Positions 34,763 to 43,820 of a stretch of DNA of 64,000 bases are shown one piece after another; positions within the stretch are counted from its first letter, which is position 1, and every line of letters begins with the position of its first letter. Below the pieces are notes generated by a model. The model made no database searches. It worked only from the letters and a program-made list of their open reading frames with translations, and was not told the origin of the DNA. The stretch comes from VRUE01 sp035318745. Its GTDB lineage: Bacteria > Actinomycetota > Thermoleophilia > Solirubrobacterales > 70-9. The DNA is taken from the NCBI GenBank assembly GCA_035318745.1, contig DATHEA010000021.1, positions 248,001 to 312,000 of the forward strand, read 5' to 3'. A program made the translations under genes and the position numbers.

Positions 34763-35352
34763 TGGTGTTCGATGACGCGGTCGACGATGTTGTACTCCTT
34801 CGCCTCCTCCGCGCTCATGAAGTAGTCGCGATCGGTGTCGTTCGTGACTTTGTCGAAGGGCTGGCTGGTGTGCTTGGCGATGATCTCGTCGAGCCGACGG
34901 CGCGTGTCGATGATCTCTTTGGCGTGAATCTCGATGTCGGTCGCCTGGCCCTGGAAGCCGGCGGAGACCTGGTGGATGAGGATCTTCGAGTTGGGCAGCG
35001 ACATCCGCTTGCCCGCGGCGCCGCCCGCCAGCAGCAGCGCACCCATGCTCATCGCGATGCCGACGCAGATCGTCTGCACGTCGGGCTTGATGAACTGCAT
35101 CGTGTCGTAGATCGCCAGGCCGGCGTAGACGTCGCCGCCGGGCGAGTTGACGTAGATGCTGATGTCCTTGTCCGGGTCCTCGGACTCGAGGTGCAGAAGC
35201 TGGGCGACGATCAGGTTGGCGATGTCCTGATTCACCTGCGTGCCGAGGAAGATGATCCGCTCGTTCAGCAGGCGTGAGTAGATGTCGAAGGAGCGCTCGC
35301 CGCGCGAGGTCTGCTCGACAACCATCGGAACCAGAGGGCTCATGCGCGGCAC
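34759..35352 (-). CDS. clpP: ClpP protease subunit
   Basis: Serine protease core of ClpXP. The 197-residue product has the catalytic Ser in AMSMGALLLAGG, His in KILIHQVSAGFQG and the Asp region at residues about 165-170. Only one clpP copy is in the window, although actinobacteria often have two. ATG at 35352; 28 bp after trigger factor. Confidence 0.96.
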   Translation of the reverse strand: MPRMSPLVPMVVEQTSRGERSFDIYSRLLNERIIFLGTQVNQDIANLIVAQLLHLESEDPDKDISIYVNSPGGDVYAGLAIYDTMQFIKPDVQTICVGIAMSMGALLLAGGAAGKRMSLPNSKILIHQVSAGFQGQATDIEIHAKEIIDTRRRLDEIIAKHTSQPFDKVTNDTDRDYFMSAEEAKEYNIVDRVIEHH

Positions 35353-35380
35353 TCTATAGAAGGCGCCCGGCGGGCTGCGG

Positions 35381-36763
35381 TCACTCCGAATCGGGCGTCC
35401 ACAGCTCGCCCGCCTCTTTGCGCTCCTTCTCCGGCGTCCAGATCTGCTCGCGCGCCTCGGCCTGCTCGAGCGGGATCGGCTTGGCCGCCTCGGCGACCAG
35501 GTCGATTGCCTTGCGGAAGCGGATGTCGTCGCGGATCATCGCGTCGCGGCCGCTCTCGCGCAGGCGCCCCAGCAGCTTCTCGGGCGTCGTCCGCTCGTGC
35601 TCGGCGGAGTGCTCGAGCGCCTCGACCATCTCCTCCTCGGAGGCCTCGATCTCCTCGGCATCGGCGATCGCCGCCAGCACCGCCTCGCGCTTCAACTCCG
35701 CCTCGGCCTCCGGCTTGGACTCCTCGATCACGTCCTCGCGGGTTTTCCCCTGCATCTGCAGGTAGGCGTCCGGTTGCATGCCCCGTGAGGCGAGCTGGCG
35801 CTCGACCCGCTCCCAGCGCTCGGTTGCGCGGGCGGTTACGAGCTCGTCGGGAAGGTCGAGCTTCGCCTCGGCGGCCGCCGCGTCGACCGCGGCGACGCGG
35901 AAGTCCTGCTCGGCGCGCTGGCCGACCGCCTCGGCGAGGCGCTTGGCGATGTCGGCGCGCAGCTCCTCCAAGCTGTCGAACTCGGATGCATCGGAGGCGA
36001 AATCGTCGTCGAGCTCGGGCAGGACTTTTTCCCGCACCTCCTTGACCTCGACCGTGAAGACGGCGTCTTCGCCGGCAAGCTGCTCGGCCTGGTAGTCGTC
36101 GGGAAAAGTGACCTCGACATTGCGCGTCTCGCCGCCGCTGACACCGGCGAGCTGCTCCTCGAAGCCCTCGATCAGCTGACCGCCGCCGAGCTCGAGCAGG
36201 TAGTCGCTCGCCTTGCCGCCCTCGAAGGCTTTGCCGTCGAGCAGGCCCTCGAAGTCGACCAGCAGCACGTCTCCCTCGCCGGCGGCGCGATCGACCGGCT
36301 CCAGCTTGGCGAAGCCTTCGCGGATCCGCTCGACCTCACGGTCGACCAATTCCTCCGCTGGCTCGGGCTCGGCCTTGCCCACCTCGAGGCCCTTGTACTC
36401 GCCCAGCTCGGCCTTCGGCCGGACGCCGATCTCGAACTTGAAGGCGAGCGGCTCGCCCTCGGCCTCGGGCGTGGAGACGACCTCGACGCTGGGATCGCCG
36501 ACCGGCGCGATGCCGGAGCCGAGCAGCGCCCGTTCGTACCACTCCGGCAGCGCCTCGCGGATCGCCTCGTCGAGCACAGCGGCGAAACCAACCCGCTGGA
36601 TCACCAGCGAGGGGGGCGCCTTGCCTTTGCGGAAACCGGGCATCCGCATCTCCCGCGCCAGGCCACGGGCGGCGCGTGCCACGGCGCGGTCGACGTCGGC
36701 GGCGGGAACCTCGACCTCGACGCTGACGCGCGAGCCGGGTAGCTCTGAGACTGTTGGCTGCAT
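35381..36763 (-). CDS. tig: trigger factor
   Basis: Ribosome-bound chaperone and prolyl isomerase. The 460-residue protein has the ribosome-binding motif MRMPGFRKGKAPPSLV near residue 40, an FKBP-type PPIase domain (about 150-235; GDVLLVDFEG) and the C-terminal helical chaperone domain. It sits in the common order tig-clpP, with clpX further downstream separated by the M23 and HU genes. Confidence 0.95.
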   Translation of the reverse strand: MQPTVSELPGSRVSVEVEVPAADVDRAVARAARGLAREMRMPGFRKGKAPPSLVIQRVGFAAVLDEAIREALPEWYERALLGSGIAPVGDPSVEVVSTPEAEGEPLAFKFEIGVRPKAELGEYKGLEVGKAEPEPAEELVDREVERIREGFAKLEPVDRAAGEGDVLLVDFEGLLDGKAFEGGKASDYLLELGGGQLIEGFEEQLAGVSGGETRNVEVTFPDDYQAEQLAGEDAVFTVEVKEVREKVLPELDDDFASDASEFDSLEELRADIAKRLAEAVGQRAEQDFRVAAVDAAAAEAKLDLPDELVTARATERWERVERQLASRGMQPDAYLQMQGKTREDVIEESKPEAEAELKREAVLAAIADAEEIEASEEEMVEALEHSAEHERTTPEKLLGRLRESGRDAMIRDDIRFRKAIDLVAEAAKPIPLEQAEAREQIWTPEKERKEAGELWTPDSE

Positions 36764-36778
36764 AGAGAGCGCGGGACC

Positions 36779-36889
36779 CTATCGCGAGCGCCGCAGCAGC
36801 CCCCTGCGCACCGCCACGCCGAAGTCGATCGCGAAGGCCAGCCCGCGGCCGAGCGGGCCGGTGACGAGCCAGGCCTTAGCCCTGGTCAT
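36779..36889 (-). CDS. very small protein (36 aa) with a hydrophobic helix
   Basis: The frame opens at ATG 36889, overlapping the end of ctaG by 14 nt, and closes at TAG 36779, 16 bp before the tig start. The 36 residues contain WLVTGPLGRGLAFAIDFGVA and a basic C-terminus ending LLRRSR. The TGP-L/G pattern recalls short actinobacterial membrane-associated peptides seen beside housekeeping genes, but I cannot name a family. Coupling to ctaG supports expression. Confidence 0.5.
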   Translation of the reverse strand: MTRAKAWLVTGPLGRGLAFAIDFGVAVRRGLLRRSR

Positions 36890-37778
36890 CGCCGGCGGCG
36901 GTCAGCCGTTCCTCCAACAGCGCTCCGTGCCCAGCGGCGACGGCGCGCTGGGCGCGGCGCTCGTCGAGCTCGACCCCGCGCTCGCGGGCGAGGTCGAGCA
37001 GGTCCTGCTTTTCGGTGCCTTCGCGGGCGACCTCGAAGAAGACCCAGGCCAGCACGCCGAGCGCCAGGAAGGTCCCCTCGACCATCATGATCACGCCGGC
37101 GGTGCTCTGGTCGGCGATCGCCGAGATGTGCCAGTAGCGCTCCCCGGGCGCGTAGATCGGGTAGAGCACCGACCCCGACCACATCAGCACGTTGCCGAGG
37201 ATCGCGCCGGTGAAGCGAACCGCGATCACGTAGGCGACCTTCCAGCCGGCGCTGAACCAGCGCGGCTTCGGCAACGGCCCGAAGATCGGCATCCACATCA
37301 GGCAGCCGAAGAAGAGGAAGGTGGTGTGCTCCAGGGCGTGGATCGGCGCCGCGCCGTAGGCGTCCTGGTAGATCGCGGGGACGTGCCAGAAGAAGAGGTT
37401 GATCGCCCAGAGGGGAAAGGCGATCGCCGGGTGGGTGAGAACCTGGAGGCGGTTGAAGAGGCGGATCGCGAGGATCGGCTGCAGCAGCGAGCGGGTCAGG
37501 CCGAGGACGATCAGCAGCGAGGCGATGTCGCCGATCAGCAGGTGCTCGCCCATATGAGCGAGCACGAGCTCGTCGGAGATATGGCCGACCGGGCTGAAGA
37601 GGGCGATCGAGATCGTCAGTAGCCCGGCGCCGAAGCAGAGCTGGCGCCAGAGCGGCACCTTGCGGCGCTCCCAGGACAGGACGAGGACGCGGTGCCAGTA
37701 AAGGACACCCGCGACGGTGATCGGAATCACCTCGATCGGCACGAAAGCGCCGGTCACGTGGGCAAGGAGCAGGCTCAC
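36876..37778 (-). CDS. ctaG: CtaG-type cytochrome oxidase assembly protein
   Basis: Polytopic protein of the caa3-type CtaG family involved in assembly of haem-copper oxidase. The 300-residue product has seven or more helices and conserved His residues in the membrane (LVLAHMGEHLLIGDIASL and HALEHTTFLFFG). A hydrophilic C-terminal tail of about 55 residues follows. The GTG at 37778 lies 20 bp from the divergent GH15 start, so the promoters must overlap the coding starts or each other. Confidence 0.88.
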   Translation of the reverse strand: MSLLLAHVTGAFVPIEVIPITVAGVLYWHRVLVLSWERRKVPLWRQLCFGAGLLTISIALFSPVGHISDELVLAHMGEHLLIGDIASLLIVLGLTRSLLQPILAIRLFNRLQVLTHPAIAFPLWAINLFFWHVPAIYQDAYGAAPIHALEHTTFLFFGCLMWMPIFGPLPKPRWFSAGWKVAYVIAVRFTGAILGNVLMWSGSVLYPIYAPGERYWHISAIADQSTAGVIMMVEGTFLALGVLAWVFFEVAREGTEKQDLLDLARERGVELDERRAQRAVAAGHGALLEERLTAAGDDQG

Positions 37779-37798
37779 GGTGGTAGCTTGGCATCTCC

Positions 37799-39694
37799 GT
37801 GAGCGCTGGTCCGAACCGCTTCCCCCCGATCGGCAGCTACGGCTTCCTCTCCGACTGCCACACCAGCGCCCTGATCTCCTATGACGGCTCGGTCGAGTGG
37901 CTCTGCCTACCGCGCTTCGACTCGCCCAGCGCCTTTGCCGCCCTGCTCGACCGCGGCGCCGGCCATTTCAAGCTGAAGCCACGCGGCGTCGTCGTGCCGA
38001 TCAGCCGTCGCTACGAGCCGGGCACGCTGGTGATCGAGACGACCTGGGTGACCGATACGGGATGGGTGGTCGTCCACGACGCGCTGACGATCGGCGACTG
38101 GGTCGAGCAGGCGGGGCCGGGCTCGCGGCCGCGAACCGAGCACGAGTCCGACCACTCGCTGCTGCGGACGATCACCTGTATCGACGGTGAGGTCGAGATC
38201 GAGATGGAGTGCCTGCCGCGCTTTGCCTATGGCGCCGAGACCGCCACCTGGAGCGGAGGCGAGCTGGGCGAGGCGACTGCACGGGGTGGCGATGGCGTCG
38301 AGCTCCAACTGACCAGCGACATGGAGCTCTCGCTCGACGGCGGCACCGCCCACGGCACCGTCAGGCTGCGTGAGGACGAGACGAGCTTCTGTGCCTTGAC
38401 CTGGGGCGACGACGATCTGGGCGGGCCGCGCAGCGCGCCAGAGGCGCTGGAGCGGCTCGACTCGACCGAAGACTTCTGGCGCAAGTGGCTGCGCGACGGC
38501 GACTTCCCCGACCATCCCTGGCGCGTCCACCTGCAGCGCTCGGCGCTGGTGCTGAAGGGACTCACCTACGCGCCGACGGGTGCGCTGCTCGCAGCGCCGA
38601 CCACCTCGCTTCCCGAGACCCCCGGCGGCGAACGCAACTGGGACTATCGCTTCAGCTGGATCCGCGACTCGACCTTCAGCCTCTGGGCCCTGCACACGCT
38701 CGGCTTCGACCAGGAGGCGCGCGACTTCATGCGCTTCATCATCGGCATCAGCCGCAAGGACTCCGAGCTGCAGATCATGTACGGGATCGGCGGTGAGAAG
38801 GAGCTGACGGAGAGCACGCTCGACCATCTCGATGGCTACGGCGGGGCGAGCCCGGTGCGGATCGGCAACGGCGCCTACGACCAGCGCCAGAACGACGTCT
38901 GGGGTGCGCTGCTCGATTCGATCTACCTGCATGAAAAGGCCCTGCGCGGCTCCGGCACCCCGTCCGATCGCCAGCTGATCCGCCGGCAGGTCGAAGCGGC
39001 GATCGCGGCCTGGCCCGATCCCGATCAGGGGATCTGGGAGTCCCGGGGAGAGCCCAAGCACTACGTCTCTTCGAAGCTGATGATCTGGGTCGCCGTCGAT
39101 CGCGGCGCCCGTCTCGCCCGCGGTGTCGGCATCGACGATCTCGCCGACGAATGGGAGAAGACGGCGGAGGAGATCCGCGACGAGATCCTCGAGCGCGGCG
39201 TTCGCGACGGGGTCTTCCGCCAGCACTACGAGACCGATGCGCTCGACGCCTCGACCCTGCTGATTCCGCTGCTGCGCTTTCTCCCCCCCGACGATCCGCG
39301 CGTATGCGCCACGGTCGACGCGATCGCCGGGCAGCTGACCCAGCACGGCCTCGTCCTCCGCTACAAGGTCGAGGAGACCGATGACGGGCTGAGCGGCGAG
39401 GAGGGGACCTTCCTGATCTGCTCCTTCTGGCTCGTCTCGGCGCTCTCGGAGATCGGCGAGCCGGTGCGGGCACGGGAACTGTGCGAGCGGCTGCTCGAGG
39501 CGGCCGGCTGGCTCGACCTCTACGCGGAGGAGCTGGAAGCGGAAAGCGGGCGCCACCTCGGCAACTTCCCGCAGGCGTTCACCCACCTGGCGCTGATCAA
39601 CGCGGTCTCACACGTGATCGCCGACGAGCAGCGCGAAGACGGCGGCGTCACCGCTGTGTTCAGCGAGATGGGCGGGGTCCGCGAGGGCGTCTGA
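37799..39694 (+). CDS. glycoside hydrolase family 15 protein
   Basis: Glucoamylase/trehalase-type enzyme of 631 residues. It has the N-terminal GH15-associated beta domain (about 1-240; IGSYGFLSDCHTSALIS, GSVEWLCLPRFDSPSAFA) and an (alpha/alpha)6 barrel with ERNWDYRFSWIRDSTFSL and the HYVSSKLMIWVAVDRGARLA region. Actinobacterial members of this length often act as trehalases, but the substrate cannot be set here. GTG at 37799. It is cytoplasmic, since no signal peptide is present. Confidence 0.92.
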   Translation: MSAGPNRFPPIGSYGFLSDCHTSALISYDGSVEWLCLPRFDSPSAFAALLDRGAGHFKLKPRGVVVPISRRYEPGTLVIETTWVTDTGWVVVHDALTIGDWVEQAGPGSRPRTEHESDHSLLRTITCIDGEVEIEMECLPRFAYGAETATWSGGELGEATARGGDGVELQLTSDMELSLDGGTAHGTVRLREDETSFCALTWGDDDLGGPRSAPEALERLDSTEDFWRKWLRDGDFPDHPWRVHLQRSALVLKGLTYAPTGALLAAPTTSLPETPGGERNWDYRFSWIRDSTFSLWALHTLGFDQEARDFMRFIIGISRKDSELQIMYGIGGEKELTESTLDHLDGYGGASPVRIGNGAYDQRQNDVWGALLDSIYLHEKALRGSGTPSDRQLIRRQVEAAIAAWPDPDQGIWESRGEPKHYVSSKLMIWVAVDRGARLARGVGIDDLADEWEKTAEEIRDEILERGVRDGVFRQHYETDALDASTLLIPLLRFLPPDDPRVCATVDAIAGQLTQHGLVLRYKVEETDDGLSGEEGTFLICSFWLVSALSEIGEPVRARELCERLLEAAGWLDLYAEELEAESGRHLGNFPQAFTHLALINAVSHVIADEQREDGGVTAVFSEMGGVREGV

Positions 39695-39776
39695 CAGGTT
39701 CTAAGCGCACGATCGCTTGCGCAGACGAAAGGCCTTCAGACAGAAGATCTCGTTCTCTCATATATTCTTTGCTCGA

Positions 39777-40112
39777 ATGGCGGGATTCGAGGACGGCCGG
39801 GAGCGCCGGGACATGGAGCATCGCTATCGCCGTGCCGCACTGGCGCATCCCGTGCGGCAGGGAATTCTCTGTCTGATGCTCGACGGAATGGAGGCCGGCG
39901 CAGCCGAGATCGCCGCCGTGCTGGCCGAGGAGCCTGGCCGGATCGCCTATCACCTGCGCGTGCTGACCAGGCGCAGGGCGTTGAAGGGGGTCGCCAAGGA
40001 CCCGCCGGCGCCGCCCTGCTTCCGCTTGGCGCCGCAAGCGCTGTGGGCGCGCAAAATGCTCGCTGAATTCGGCAAACAGGACAGGGACGACGATCCAGGG
40101 GGGCGAGATTGA
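39777..40112 (+). CDS. ArsR-like winged-helix protein
   Basis: A 111-residue DNA-binding protein with the ArsR/DUF-type N-terminal pattern (HRYRRAALAHPVRQGILCLML) and recognition helix (EPGRIAYHLRVLTRRR). No metal-binding Cys motif is evident. ATG at 39777 is selected; an internal ATG at 39813 is also possible. An AT-rich TATATT at 39761-39766 could be part of its promoter. It is followed 26 bp later by another small wHTH gene. Confidence 0.72.
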   Translation: MAGFEDGRERRDMEHRYRRAALAHPVRQGILCLMLDGMEAGAAEIAAVLAEEPGRIAYHLRVLTRRRALKGVAKDPPAPPCFRLAPQALWARKMLAEFGKQDRDDDPGGRD

Positions 40113-40138
40113 GGGCGAGCGCCCTTAGAAGGTGACGC

Positions 40139-40408
40139 GTGGAAGACATGGACCAGACCCGAAGCCCGAGCGCGCAGGACACGACCATCGAAGCTGCCGT
40201 CCTGCGGCAGCTTCTGGCCCTCCACCCGGTCCAGCTCACGGTCGGCGAGCTTTCACGTGAGATCGGCGGCGAGGCCGGGGGCTTCGCTCAGATCGATGCC
40301 GTCGAGCGTGCCGTGCGCGAGCTCGCCACGGTCGGCCTCGCGCACCGCAACGGCGAGATCGTCATCCCCAGCCGCGCCGCCCTGCGCCTCGACGAGCTGC
40401 TCGGCTGA
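40139..40408 (+). CDS. small winged-helix-like protein
   Basis: An 89-residue product with a predicted helix-turn-helix core (VQLTVGELSREIGG, then IDAVERAVRELATVGLAHRNG and a beta wing IVIPSRAALRLDELLG). GTG at 40139 is preceded by GAAGG; an ATG at 40148 is an alternative. It probably forms a unit with the ArsR-like gene before it. Function is unknown. Confidence 0.65.
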   Translation: MEDMDQTRSPSAQDTTIEAAVLRQLLALHPVQLTVGELSREIGGEAGGFAQIDAVERAVRELATVGLAHRNGEIVIPSRAALRLDELLG

Positions 40409-40439
40409 GCAAGACCGCTTCTTCACATCCCGTGGCACC

Positions 40440-40520
40440 TCAGGCGCCGACCACCGCATGCGCCACCGCAGCGAAGTCGTAGGGCTTTGCGACGCTCGTC
40501 CCGTCCGTCCGGCGCAGGCA
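40440..40520 (-). pseudogene. possible 3' remnant of a response-regulator receiver domain
   Basis: The minus-strand frame ending at TGA 40440 encodes RTDGTSVAKPYDFAAVAHAV followed by a few residues. It looks like the last beta strand (with the conserved Lys-Pro) and final helix of a CheY-like receiver. No upstream receiver sequence follows in any frame; the decayed PucR gene begins instead. The call rests on about 25 residues. Confidence 0.3.
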
Positions 40521-40523
40521 TCT

Positions 40524-41486
40524 CTAACGGGGTCGCGATGGACGACCTCGGCGCGGTGCTCGCCAGTCGCGGGCTGCGACTCGCGTGGCCATGACGTAGC
40601 GCTCCCACGGCCAGCCGGGAAGCCTCAACCCGAGCCTACCGCTGCTGGGGTCGACCCCCGCCTCGACCTCCTCCAGGCTGAGGGCGACGACGAGCTCGGC
40701 GTGGCAGTCCGGAAGCAGCCGCCCGAGCGCCTCCTCCACCTTGCGCAAACGGCGCTGAACCGTATGGCGATCGACCGCCAGCGCGGCCGCTGCGGTCGCC
40801 GCGTTGAGGCCGGCGGACAAGTAGGCGCGCAGCGTTTCGCGCAGGACCGCGCCCGAATCGCCGTGGCTCTCGAGCGGCGCCAGGTAGGTCTCGGAGAGCG
40901 CCTTGGCGAGAGCGTCGTCGCGCAGCACCGCGGCAACCAGGGTCACGTCGCATGCCACCCCCAGACGATCCCGTCCCCGCGCGGCACGACGAGAACCTGA
41001 CTGCCCAGTCCCGCGGCGAGATCAGCCGGTCGACCTGCGGCCCGTGCACTCTCAGCACCTTGCGCAACGCCTGGCTCGAAAAGCGGTCGTCTTCGTCCAT
41101 GATGAAGTCGCCCAGCAGCCTGTCGCCGGCGGCGTAGCGGCGCAGCACCGTGTCCAGCCTCACCCCGGCTCGCGCCGAGCGCCGCGCCTGCTCGGCCGCG
41201 GTGGAGGGAATCGGGCCTGCCCACTCCTCGCCTCTCTCGATATGGACGAGGGCGAAGTCCAGGGATTCGCTGACCGTCGCTCGCAGCCCGGCGACGTACT
41301 CGGGGTCTTCTTCCCCTACCGACTCGGAGAGGTGCGAGCCCGGGCGAAGATCGCGTCTTCGATCTCGGCCAACCGGCCCCGCAGCCGAGCGACGAGCCGA
41401 AGCGGATCGTCTTCAGCGAGTCGGCCTGGCCATCCCGCAAGCGGCTTACCGAGCACCGCACCGCGTCGGCGGCGGCCCAAGCTCAC
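40524..41486 (-). pseudogene. decayed PucR/CdaR-type HTH regulator
   Basis: Pieces of one regulator occur in order but in different minus-strand frames. The N-terminus runs from GTG 41486 (SLGRRRRGAVLGKPLAGWPG, then RLRGRLAEIEDAIFARART). It continues after a frameshift near 41330 with HLSESVGEEDPEYVAGLRAT through GVRLDTVLRRYAAGDRLL and HGPQVDRLI. A short LGSQVLVVPRGDGIVWGW segment is in another frame, and then come the C-terminal LRETLRAYLSAGLNAATAA and VDRHTVQRRLRKVEEALG (PucR HTH) in a third. The spacers between blocks are too short, implying at least two internal deletions. Confidence 0.75.
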
Positions 41487-41614
41487 GAGATCCCGACGGA
41501 GACTCCCCTGTCGTCATCCTCAATCCCCTATACACACGCAGTACTCCACCTGGAATGCGTCAACTGTAGACGCTCCGGCGCTAGCTGTCGGGAGCGCTTC
41601 CTCGCCGGACGGCG

Positions 41615-42664
41615 TCAGGCCGGGGTCCGGGAAAGGACCCTGACTTGGCTCCAGGTCAACATCCGGCCGCTGTTCGAGTCGATCACCTTGAGTCGGATCG
41701 AACGCAGGCCGTCGCGAACGCTCAAGACGGGGACGTCGTGGAAGATCAGGTTCTCGTCGTGGGCACGCTGGAGGTTGTAGTTGGGAATCTTGGCGCTGAG
41801 GTGGTGAACGTGGTGCAGGCCGATGTTCCCGCTGAAGAACTGGAGGATCTTCGGCAGTTTCAGGTAGGAGCTCCCCTGCAGCGCCGCATCGGGGTAGCTC
41901 CAATCCGCGGAGCTCTCCCAGTAGGCGTCCTCGAACTGATGCTGGACGTAGAAGAGGAAGACTCCCAGCGTGCCGGCGAGAATCGCGGTCGGCATCTGCA
42001 CCAGCAGCCAATCCGTCGGGCCGATCAGCCAGACGATCGCCCCGATGACCACCGCGAGGACGAGGTTCGTCGCGATCACGCTGTGGCGCTGGCGGGGACG
42101 CATCTTGCTCGACCAGATACGAGGTCCGATCATCAGCGACCAGATCGGGCCGAGCCCGAACATCACCAGCGGGTTGCGGAACAGCCGGTAGCCCAGCCGC
42201 TGCTTCCAGGACTGCGCCATGTACTCCTCGACGGTGAGCGTCGGCACGTCACCGGTTCCGCGCCTGTCCAGGTCGCCCGCGGTGCCGTGATGGACAGCGT
42301 GGTTGTGGCGCCAGTTCCCGAACGGCTGAAAGACGAGAAGGGCCGTGAATCGCCCGAGCCAGAGATTTGCCCGCTTGGTGGGCAGGAACGAGCCGTGGGC
42401 GCAGTCGTGGAAGACGACGAAGGTCCGCAGCAGGAAGCCGGCGGCCGGGATCGCCAGGGCAAGGGCTATCCAGACCGAGACTTCGAGGCTGAGATATATC
42501 GCGACCATCAAGCCCAGGTACGGCACCGCCGAGGTCGCCACGTCGACGAGGCTGTGCCGCTGGGAGGACTGCTCGTGGCGGGCTACCGACTCGCGCCAGT
42601 AGGGACGATCCGGGGCCGGATCGTTGCTCGGCCCCGCCAAAGCAGGTGTTGGGACAAGGCTCAC
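41615..42664 (-). CDS. membrane fatty acid desaturase
   Basis: Di-iron acyl desaturase of 349 residues with all three His boxes: HDCAHGS near residue 87, HNHAVHH near 120 and GLHHVHHLSAKIPNY near 285, among four or more membrane helices. The arrangement resembles the omega-6/omega-3 or carotene-type FA_desaturase family. It likely modifies membrane lipids. It is 24 bp after the alcohol dehydrogenase in the same direction. Confidence 0.9.
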   Translation of the reverse strand: MSLVPTPALAGPSNDPAPDRPYWRESVARHEQSSQRHSLVDVATSAVPYLGLMVAIYLSLEVSVWIALALAIPAAGFLLRTFVVFHDCAHGSFLPTKRANLWLGRFTALLVFQPFGNWRHNHAVHHGTAGDLDRRGTGDVPTLTVEEYMAQSWKQRLGYRLFRNPLVMFGLGPIWSLMIGPRIWSSKMRPRQRHSVIATNLVLAVVIGAIVWLIGPTDWLLVQMPTAILAGTLGVFLFYVQHQFEDAYWESSADWSYPDAALQGSSYLKLPKILQFFSGNIGLHHVHHLSAKIPNYNLQRAHDENLIFHDVPVLSVRDGLRSIRLKVIDSNSGRMLTWSQVRVLSRTPA

Positions 42665-42688
42665 GGCGGATGAATGTATAGGCGCTAC

Positions 42689-43801
42689 CTAAAGCGCGTC
42701 GAACTCGATCACGCTGCGGATCCCGTCCTGGGCCTCCATCAGCTCGAAGCCCCGGTTGACCTCGTCGAGGCGGAGGCGGTGGGAGATGAAGGGCTCGACG
42801 TCGATCTCACCGGCAAGGCAGCGCTCGACGAGGTCCGGGACCTGGTCGCGTCCCTTGACGCCGCCGAACGAGGAGCCGGCGACGCGACGGCCGGTGATCA
42901 GGAGGCGCGGAACGACGTCGAGGGTCTCCCCCTTGCCGGCCACCCCGGCGACGGTGCACAGACCCCAGCCCATGCGCGCGGCTTCGACCGCCTGGCGCAT
43001 CACGGCGACGTTGCCGGTCGCCTCGAAGGTGTAGTCGGCACCGAAGCCATCGGTCATCTCGAGGATCTGCTCGACCGCGCCCTCCCCTCCTTCGATCGTG
43101 TCCGTCGCCCCCTGGCCGCATGCCAATTCGAGGCGATCCGGGGAGAGGTCGACGCAGACGATGCGCTCGGCGCCCTGCAGCCGGCAGCCGGCGACCGCCC
43201 CGAGGCCGACCATCCCCGCACCGAAGACGACACAGGTGCTGCCCGGCGCCACCGCGGCGGTATTGATCGCCGCCCCGAGGCCGGTCGAAAGGCCACAGGC
43301 GAAGAGGCAGGCATGCTCGAAGGGCGCCTCGGGGTCGATCTTCGCCAGGGCGATCTCCGGCATCACCGTGTACTCGGCGAAGGTCGAGCAGCCCATGAAG
43401 TGGCGGATCCCATCGCCCTCGTGGGAGATGCGGGTGGTGCCGTCGGGGAGGAAGCCCTTGTTCTGCTGCTCGCGGATCGCCAGGCAGAGGTTGGTTCGCG
43501 GATCGAGACAATGAACGCACTCGCCGCACTGGGGAGAGAAGAGCGTGACGACGTGGTCGCCCGGAGAAAGCGAGGCGACGTCGGGACCGATGCTCTCGAC
43601 GACGCCGGCACCCTCGTGGCCGAGCACCGTCGGCGCATAGCCCGAGGGGTCGGCACCCGAGGCGGTGTAGAGATCGGTGTGACAGACGCCGCAGGCGACG
43701 AGACGGACGAGCGCCTCTCCCGCCCGTGGCTCGGCGAGCTCGACCTCCTGCACCCCGAGCGGCTTGCCGAACTCCTCGAGCACCGCGGCACGCATCTTCA
43801 T
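42689..43801 (-). CDS. class III-type zinc alcohol dehydrogenase, formaldehyde-adduct oxidising
   Basis: Medium-chain dehydrogenase of 370 residues. It has catalytic zinc ligands GVCHTDLY, GHEGAG and the Cys after it (GCSTFAEYTV), the structural zinc Cys set (CGECVHCL...NLC), and the NAD-binding FGAGMVGLGAV. The match to S-(hydroxymethyl)glutathione dehydrogenase is close (TLFSPQCGEC, LAIREQQNKGFLPDG). The thiol cofactor (glutathione, mycothiol or other) cannot be told. ATG 43801 (MKMRAAV) is chosen over a longer frame. It is 19 bp downstream of formate dehydrogenase, so the pair can carry formaldehyde through formate to CO2. Confidence 0.88.
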   Translation of the reverse strand: MKMRAAVLEEFGKPLGVQEVELAEPRAGEALVRLVACGVCHTDLYTASGADPSGYAPTVLGHEGAGVVESIGPDVASLSPGDHVVTLFSPQCGECVHCLDPRTNLCLAIREQQNKGFLPDGTTRISHEGDGIRHFMGCSTFAEYTVMPEIALAKIDPEAPFEHACLFACGLSTGLGAAINTAAVAPGSTCVVFGAGMVGLGAVAGCRLQGAERIVCVDLSPDRLELACGQGATDTIEGGEGAVEQILEMTDGFGADYTFEATGNVAVMRQAVEAARMGWGLCTVAGVAGKGETLDVVPRLLITGRRVAGSSFGGVKGRDQVPDLVERCLAGEIDVEPFISHRLRLDEVNRGFELMEAQDGIRSVIEFDAL

Positions 43802-43820
43802 CGCTTCACCCTCGCTTGGC

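Noticed and set aside
37907..39586. 559-codon minus-strand frame opposite the GH15 gene
   Set aside because: Antisense to conserved GH15 motifs with no domain of its own.
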